Shown here piece after piece: positions 57,867 to 64,000 of a stretch of DNA of 64,000 nucleotides. Each line of letters begins with the position of its first letter. The first letter of the stretch is position 1. Below the pieces are notes generated by a model. The model was not told the DNA's origin, did not search any database, and saw only the letters and a program-made list of their open reading frames with translations. The position numbers and the translations under genes are program-made. The stretch comes from Agrocybe praecox (Eukaryota > Basidiomycota > Agaricomycetes > Agaricales > Agrocybaceae). The DNA is taken from positions 797,001-861,000 of the forward strand of contig OZ024843.1 of assembly GCA_964017145.1 (NCBI GenBank). The letters run 5' to 3'.

Positions 57867-59756
57867 ATGGGTGAGGAAATGGCTGGAAAATGGATAGGCC
57901 CGATACCTGTCCAAACATTCTTCGACGAGTTTCTTAATACTTCTGACTGTCGCGAAAAGAAGGCCAAAAATAGTGACAAGACTTGGAAGGCGCAGTTCAA
58001 GTCCTTAGGGACTTTTGTGGAGGAAAGGGAGATGATCGACTCTTTGGTATGTTCACCGTACATCATATCTTTCAAGAACTAATATCACATATAGTTGGAA
58101 TTAATATCGAGTTCTGGTGTGACTGCGGGGATGAAAGTCGTGGATACATCGACACTTATTGAGGAAGGAAATCATTCTGGAATGCAGAAGATGTTGGCGC
58201 TCTCTATGGAGGATATCAATGGAACAAATCTGCCTTCCCAATTCGAAAATATCGAGCTGTGTGTTCCGCGGGGGCGAGGGGTCGTGACCCCACTGTTATG
58301 CGAGCTAGTGATGAAGAATCGAAACTTGCCATGGAGAAACTTGCAAAATGGAAACCTAGAGACGACCAGACACAACTGGTATACAAACTTCGCGTTCAAG
58401 ATTGCAAACCTCCTTCTGGAAATGATGACTCGCAGCAGACAAGGAAGATGATGGACGTTCTTGTATGGGGTCCTGCTATTGAACCAACATCCATTACTGG
58501 TAGAGCTACGCGTGGATACGTCGGCTACGATCTTGTTGCAGACCAAGTTGTTTTCGTAAAGGATGCCTGGCGGCATCTTACCATGGACAAAGAGACAGAC
58601 ACCCTTGCAACAATTCGCTCCGCTGGTCTGGCTGATGGTGTTCCCCTTCTTCTATGCGGCGATGATTTGGAGGGTCGGTGGCAGAAGACAGCTACAAACA
58701 TGTACGCAAATGTTAAATGGAACCGAGGTGCAAGGGACCTGCAAATCACTCACGTTCACACACGGTTCGTCACCGACAAAGTTGGGATACCGATACAAAA
58801 TTTCAAGTCGTCGAAAACATTTTTGCAAGCCGTGTACGATGCTTTTATTGGTGTGTGGCATTGTAACGATTTTAAACTATCTCTGACTCGTTTTGCCAGC
58901 CCATAACCATGTTTACACGCAGTGCAAGATATTACATAGGGACATTAGCCTCGCTAACATTCTCATGACAGAGGATGGCAGAGACTTTCTCGATGACTGG
59001 GGATCATCAATAACTGTGTAAAGGATCGAGTCTAGCGAGCGTCAAAACTTCCCCTCTGTATGGGGTACATCGTCCTTCGTGTCAATCGACTTTTTGATGC
59101 ATCCGAACAAGCTCCACTCTCTGCACGATGATATAGAGTCATTCTATTGGGTTATCTTATCTGTAATTATCCGCTACATGGCTTCCAACGCTACCCAACA
59201 CGTAGAAAGTATCATCCAAAGTTTGAATCTGGAAGCAACAGACGCCAAGTACAATCCCGGGGGCAGTTTCTAAAAATTTGTCTCGAAAAATGGCTGTCTT
59301 GGAAAATGTGCTTATGTCGCTTTCAATATTATGCTTGGACTCGAAAAAGACAGGTTGACCATCAACTTCAATGGACCAATAACGGCCTTATGTTCCAAGC
59401 TTAAAGAGTCAACAAACACCAATGTTCATCATATCATGAGCATTCGCTCCGAAATCCCTCCCAATATGAAGGGTCAGCGCCTTTTAAAAGGCCAGATTGA
59501 GGAAGAAGTCTACAAGTTACTGAAAAACCAGGGCCATGAACTTCCTTTTCGCAATCATACAAGCATGGAGAAGCTACTCGCCGATGCGCTTGAAGCCAAA
59601 GGATGGCCAGATAGTGACCCTTCGTTTGATTACCTCCAGGAAGCCAGACACGGTAAACAAGAGGCAAAAAAACAAGAGCGTCCTATTGAGTCTGACTCGT
59701 CCGAGGTTGTGCAACCAAAAGAGGGAACGAAGTTGTCGCCGTCAGGCTGTTCATAA
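57867..59756 (+). pseudogene. FunK1 kinase 3, internally deleted and frameshifted
   Basis: N-terminal block is normal (MGEEMAGKWIGPIPVQTF, then KVVDTSTLIEEGNHSGMQK). At about 58257 the sequence jumps from QFENIEL to RGRDPTVMRAS, skipping the whole pre-kinase block (HCFxVWxGDPxARLIRFDRDG, FNY, LLLEFLW) and shifting frame. The kinase part resumes with VLVWGPAIEPTSITGRATRG, QVVFVKDAWRH, TRFVTDKVG and ILHRDISLANIL, but the DWD motif has become DDWGSS and is soon followed by an in-frame TAA. A further frameshift lies near 59273. The C-terminal lobe (LHDDIESFYWVILSVIIRYM, SMEKLLADALEAKGWPDSD) is still readable. No intact kinase can be made. Confidence 0.87.
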
Positions 59757-60738
59757 TTAACGGAATGGCTTCTGTATTGACTAGTAGGCAAAATATTCTG
59801 CAGTGTCGTTCTTTTGTTCGCGATATAATTCAAGTTGAAGGATTCTCTAGGAATGCCAATATTATTTATGTTTTTTTTTTTCGTGAAGATTTTGGGATTC
59901 TCCGTTCTATGGCTGAAGCGCGAGCAGGTAATAACAGTCACGAAAGTAGTCAAGGGCAGGCGAAGTCGCGTCGAATCTGAGACCTGGCGCTATCTCCGAC
60001 CCACAGAGCCAGAGAGTCCACAGTCGTGGCATGTCTTCGGACACCCGCTTTGAATTGAAATCCCACCATCCAATACATCGGCGTCGCCATCCTCGAACAC
60101 ATTGACTGCGTGACAACTCCAATACATGCAAATCGTAACTTCTGAGTCGTCACCCTCGCTGGAGTATGCGAGGCACTAGAAGGTACGGCTGTCCTCTGCG
60201 GAAATCCTCTCGCAAACTTCAACCGTTGTAACCTAATGCCGCAGGTCTGAGCCGTTAGTGCTTCGTAATTGTTAAGTTGGTACTTCGCCGTTGGACGAAC
60301 CCGTCAAAATGAATGCGAATAGAGGGGCAAATAACTTGAGCGCCTGTATGAGAAAATCGTATGTCAGAAACGTCAGAAGTTTTCAAGTGGACCTGGTAAA
60401 TCGACGGCCGACCCTGAGAAAATTTCCACGTGACCGATGGCTGCGCCGCCTAAACACTTATGTCGGTTTCCATTTCTCAATTTTTATTTTTGTCCGAGTC
60501 CTCCATCGCCCATTTGCCCGATGAATTTCAAGGGCTACGTTCACATATCATCTACTCCTTTAGGGACTAACAAAAATCAGCTTGTCAGCACTCGAAATAA
60601 AAGCTAGCCTCAATATCGTTCTTGATAAGGCACGGTTGCTACATTCCGAATGGAGGCCTTCGGAATGTGGGTTACATGCATGTGCGTGCATCTTTCTCAA
60701 TTCGTAAAAGTGACTCGGCTGATTATAATAAATTCTCT
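59757..60738. other. intergenic region without supported gene
   Basis: Open frames on both strands around 59907-60222 have no recognisable domain. Nothing else is seen. Confidence 0.45.
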
Positions 60739-61658
60739 CTAGGAACAATACATTTGTCGGTACACCACTGGATCCCATTCTAAAACGAAACTTTCTGCAT
60801 CATGAACAGAAGGTGCGCCCCCTTTATGTTGTTTTGGCCTCGTGTTACTTACCGAGGTCTCCAGCTATAAACCTTCCAGTAATTATCTCGACCCCTTCCA
60901 CCCCACTGAACACCCTATGTATGCCAGGTGATGAAGACTTTACGCCTCCAGGTATCAATGCTGTGAACTCGCCATCTCTTATGACAATATTCTTGGCTCT
61001 CTCGAACATAGTGTGTTCGCTTTCCATTCCTACATTGGGTTCGTCTTCAGAACGGATATCGGAACCTGCGCAGAAACACAAGGTGAGTTAAACCCTTGTA
61101 CAGAAATTGGGCGCTTACCATAGTCCTCAATATTTGATCGGTCTGGACCATCCGATGTATCAGCCTTGCGTGTGTGAGGTGTTGCGCTAGCGTTCCCATA
61201 CGCTACTGACAGGAATTCAAGATGTGTCAGGGTACTGCGAGTGGGCCCCAAAGAACATTCATACCTCCGACATCGCCCATAAGCTCTCGCAAGGCCGACA
61301 ACGACACTGATCCAGCTATCATGGTACCGCCGCTGATCTGGAAATTCTGTGCATTGCTGAATATACTATGGATATGAAGACCTTGTTTCCTATGGCTTCG
61401 TGGAGTTGGCCCGACTCCAATGTCTCCAGCGACTATAAAACAATCTTGTACTCTTGATGTTATGTTGATCTGGGGTGTTGGCCGCATCGCTGATTCTTGT
61501 GCCTGGTCATGCTTATCGACGCCAGAACTATGTTCTTCCATGACTCCTCGGGCTGGCTTAATTTTTGCTTCAGATGTCTGTTTAGGCGTGGAAATGGGAG
61601 GAGATGTGAACGACCAACCTTTCCAAAAACACTGAACTGCACTCAGCACTGCCTGCAT
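60739..61658 (-). CDS. hypothetical protein with two AxNFxIxxGxF-type motifs
   Basis: Minus-strand gene of four exons or so. The frame starts MQAVLSAVQCFWKGWSF at 61658, runs through a polar linker, then IFSNAQNFQISGGTMIAGS and SLSALRELMGDVGG. An intron (61203-61266) joins it to VAYGNASATPHTRKADTSDG, and another (61083-61119) to GSDIRSEDEPNVGMESEH, MFERAKNIVIRDGEFTALIPGG and GIHRVFSGVEGVEIITGRFIAGD. Either it stops at 60845 (DLGK) or a last intron joins ESFVLEWDPVVYRQMYCS, ending at 60739. The two motifs resemble the short beta-rich segment found near the N-terminus of many basidiomycete NACHT proteins; here no NTPase follows. Function unknown, start uncertain. Confidence 0.6.
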
Positions 61659-62452
61659 GCTAATATCCGGTGTAAGCGCCGTTATGTTGTCACACTAAGC
61701 AGTGCACGTAACCTCGGCCGCTTACGTAAAAGAACGCCAAAATTAAACATGATCTTTTCAACGGTACTCCGTGTCAATTTTCAAATCCCCTGGAACATAA
61801 GTGACTTATTCGTCTGAACTTCTGAGGCGGATGGAAGTCTTTTATCTATTATCAAGAAGCTAATCGTATTCGGCTCTGTTTGCCTGTCAAACCTTCTTGT
61901 CACATCACTTCTATGTGATATACTTATGTTTTGGACTTCCAGGAACCCAGCCAACTTACACGGAGGTTGACTTTCCCGTGATTCCTACGGTTCAGTGCTA
62001 CTTATATGGTATCCAAATGCGGGTGTTATGTCACACATGAAATGTCGGCCTTGCACCTCTACTCGGTCCCTTCATTTATCGGTCATCCTGAAATACTCTG
62101 TACCTTGAATTTGCCGCGGGGACTCTCGATTGTGCGATGCCGATGACATTCAGTGTTCATACGAATTTGAAGGGAATTTCAACAAAGTCAGCAGGTCATC
62201 TAGAAGTTTGATCCACCTCAGAAATGCACTTGCAGAGTTCTCTTGATATCAATCTTCTATTCGGTCGCATAATCTTGGATGAAGCTTGGTCGGCGTCTCT
62301 GTGAAGTATCAACCGTTTCAAGCTCACAGATTAATCGACTGCCCGGCCTCTTTGTGATGCTGAGGTATAAAAACATTCTCTGTCCCTACTACGTTTCTGC
62401 AGAATCGAGCCTTGCATTCGATTTCCCCTGAACACCTTCACTCGCAACAAAT
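61659..62452. other. divergent promoter region of the hypothetical protein and carbonic anhydrase 2
   Basis: No gene. A TATA box for carbonic anhydrase 2 is at 62366. Confidence 0.5.
62366..62373 (+). promoter_or_regulatory. TATA box of carbonic anhydrase 2
   Basis: TATAAAAA, 87 bases before the ATG at 62453. Confidence 0.65.
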
Positions 62453-63080
62453 ATGTCGGATAACGTCGTATTTTCATCCTTGGACCAGAGGCCAACTGTT
62501 AGTTGCATACATAACCCATCCTGCTCCTGCTGTGCTCGTCTAACAACAGTACCTCTCCATGCAGATCCTCTGGATAGGTTGTGCCGATGCCAGGGTTGCA
62601 GAGACTAACGTCATCCCTGGAACTGAAATTTTTGTCCAGCGAAACGTTGCAAAGTAAGTATCGAGAGGCTAGACATACTACATAATCCAAGACGTTGATA
62701 TTCTCTCTAGCCAATTCAACGAGTCGGACGCAAACGCAGCAGCCTGCGTCGCATTCCTGCTCAACCTCCCGTCTGTTCGCGAGGTGCTCGTTGTCGGTCA
62801 TACTATGTGCGGAGGCGTCCAAGCATGCCACGAAACCGCACTCGGCCGCCCCCCACATCTTCATCCCGCCCTTCTGCAGTGGTTGGCCCCACTTCAACAA
62901 CTCGCCAACTCCTTCGTACCGGGGAATCCATCCTTGAATGATCTCATCAAAGAGAATGTCCGCAGACAAGTGGTGAATGTACGAGAATTCGTGAACAGAT
63001 TACCTTTGGAAGGTCATCTTCCTGTGGAAGTGAGGGGTGCTATCTATCACATAGAGAGCGGCATACTCGAGCGTTTCTAA
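62453..63080 (+). CDS. beta-class carbonic anhydrase 2, short form
   Basis: Start ATG 62453 (MSDNVVFSSLDQRPT). A 52-nt intron precedes ILWIGCADARVAETNVIPG (zinc Cys, Asp-Arg dyad). FVQRNVAN joins QFNESDANAAACVAFLLNLP over a second intron at the same place as in copy 1. VVVGHTMCGGVQAC gives His and Cys ligands. It ends IESGILERF with TAA at 63078-63080. Like copy 1 it has only about 15 residues before the core. FVHRN is changed to FVQRN and HTDCGG to HTMCGG, both outside the zinc ligands. Conserved intron positions and the shared short N-terminus show that the two genes are paralogues. Likely cytosolic. Confidence 0.86.
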
Positions 63081-64000
63081 CTGGATATGGCATCCTCCGA
63101 CTTGAAGTTTCGTGGGTTTCTTTTCTCAAAACAGGAGAGAAAAAGGCTTTTGAACGGAAACAGATGTATCAAATATAAATAGGAGATAATCCCAAAATAC
63201 AACCCTTGGATTCGTCGTTACTGGATGCTAGTGTTTATCTATATCAAGTACCACAAAAAAATGTACAAGACTCGACGCGTGCACATGTGCTAAGATGAAT
63301 AAGGGCAGATCATTCCGCGCTTTTGAGCGTGGGTTGTACACGATTTCCGTATTTCTCCGTGAGGTTGGACAATGCTCAAGTTTTTCATCCAAAATTACCT
63401 TACCCAACGAAACACCAGCTCACTCGGTCACAAGTTGGCTACACAAAAAATCATTATTTTCAATCGAAGCACTGGAGCTGGGGCTCAGAACTGTAATTCG
63501 TGAACGAGACAACATTATCTGCCCAAAACATAAGACAGCTATCGTGGAATCTTCGGGAAAAGGTTATAACATACATCTTGGTATCCCTCCAATATCACAT
63601 CCTCCAAAAGCCTAGACGTGGTTGACTTACAAGTTTAGAAGAAGAAAAAGGCTTTCAGGAAGCCTCTTACACCACGTCCACACATCTGTGCCAGTTCACT
63701 TCCCAAAGTATCAAATGTACTCTCTCCCAGGATACTCTTGGCTTTCTTTCGTCTCTCCAACCCGTGCATTCGGTTATCAGGAACGTTTAATTCGTTATTT
63801 ATTCAATTTTAAAAGGGGATACAATGAACCTCACTGACACTTGTTCAGCCATATTAACCTTGTTCATACGTATTTGGGGACAAAAAAGCAGACAACCTCG
63901 TAGAATTATTCCGGGACATGGTTCTGTCGTCGTGTCAACCCACACGGCTTTACGCTTACATATTTCCACATCGTCCGTTGATCGTCCGCTGGACGACCCC
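63081..64000. other. intergenic region at the window end
   Basis: An ATG frame at 63295-63615 (106 codons) has no recognisable domain. Nothing with support is seen. Confidence 0.45.

Overview
The window comes from a filamentous basidiomycete, most likely a mushroom-forming Agaricomycete. Genes are split by many 45-70 nt GT-AG introns. TATA boxes and CT-rich leaders are visible. Fungal-type FunK1 kinases, Mediator kinase CDK8/SSN3, GPR1/FUN34/YaaH and NCS2 permeases and a HOS2-type deacetylase are present. No prokaryotic operon logic, rRNA, tRNA or CRISPR array was seen. All intron-exon models were read by eye and no search was run.

Left arm (1-8 kb): a microsomal cytochrome P450 (+), a GPR1/FUN34/YaaH acetate-type permease (-), about 2 kb without a convincing gene, and a short Vps62/DUF946-like protein (+).

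Duplication region (8.4-27.2 kb): one module, [CDK8-like kinase + ; Vps62-like protein + ; alpha/beta-hydrolase -], occurs three times in different states. Copy A has an intact kinase and an intact Vps62-like gene but no hydrolase. Copy B has a 5'-truncated, mutated kinase, an intact Vps62-like gene and a hydrolase that lost its catalytic serine through a deletion of about 525 bp. Copy C has only the 3' end of the kinase, an intact Vps62-like gene and an apparently intact hydrolase. Copy B lies between roughly 0.7 kb inverted repeats. A fourth, divergent Vps62-like gene is broken into two pieces on opposite strands (12.5 kb and 20.1 kb) that share about 100 bp. Two non-autonomous DNA-transposon-like elements sit here. 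One contains a 200-N assembly gap. The other is a fold-back element built from 21-bp repeats.

Middle and right (27.9-64 kb): a membrane-anchored histidine acid phosphatase (phytase), a tandem pair of 'MGQYW' proteins of unknown function, and three copies of a FlaR-like P-loop NTPase kinase. These are interleaved with two intact and two broken FunK1 kinases. Also present are a HOS2-like deacetylase, a uric acid-xanthine type permease, a third transposon-like element, two unusually short beta-carbonic anhydrases, a second intact CDK8 gene (54.98 kb) that is divergent from the 8-20 kb copies, and a protein carrying two copies of a 'NAQNFxIxGG'-type motif.

Functionally this is not one pathway. 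The main stories are repeated local duplication and decay of a regulatory kinase module, and co-dispersal of FunK1 kinases with a small P-loop kinase family that carries its flanking sequence with it.
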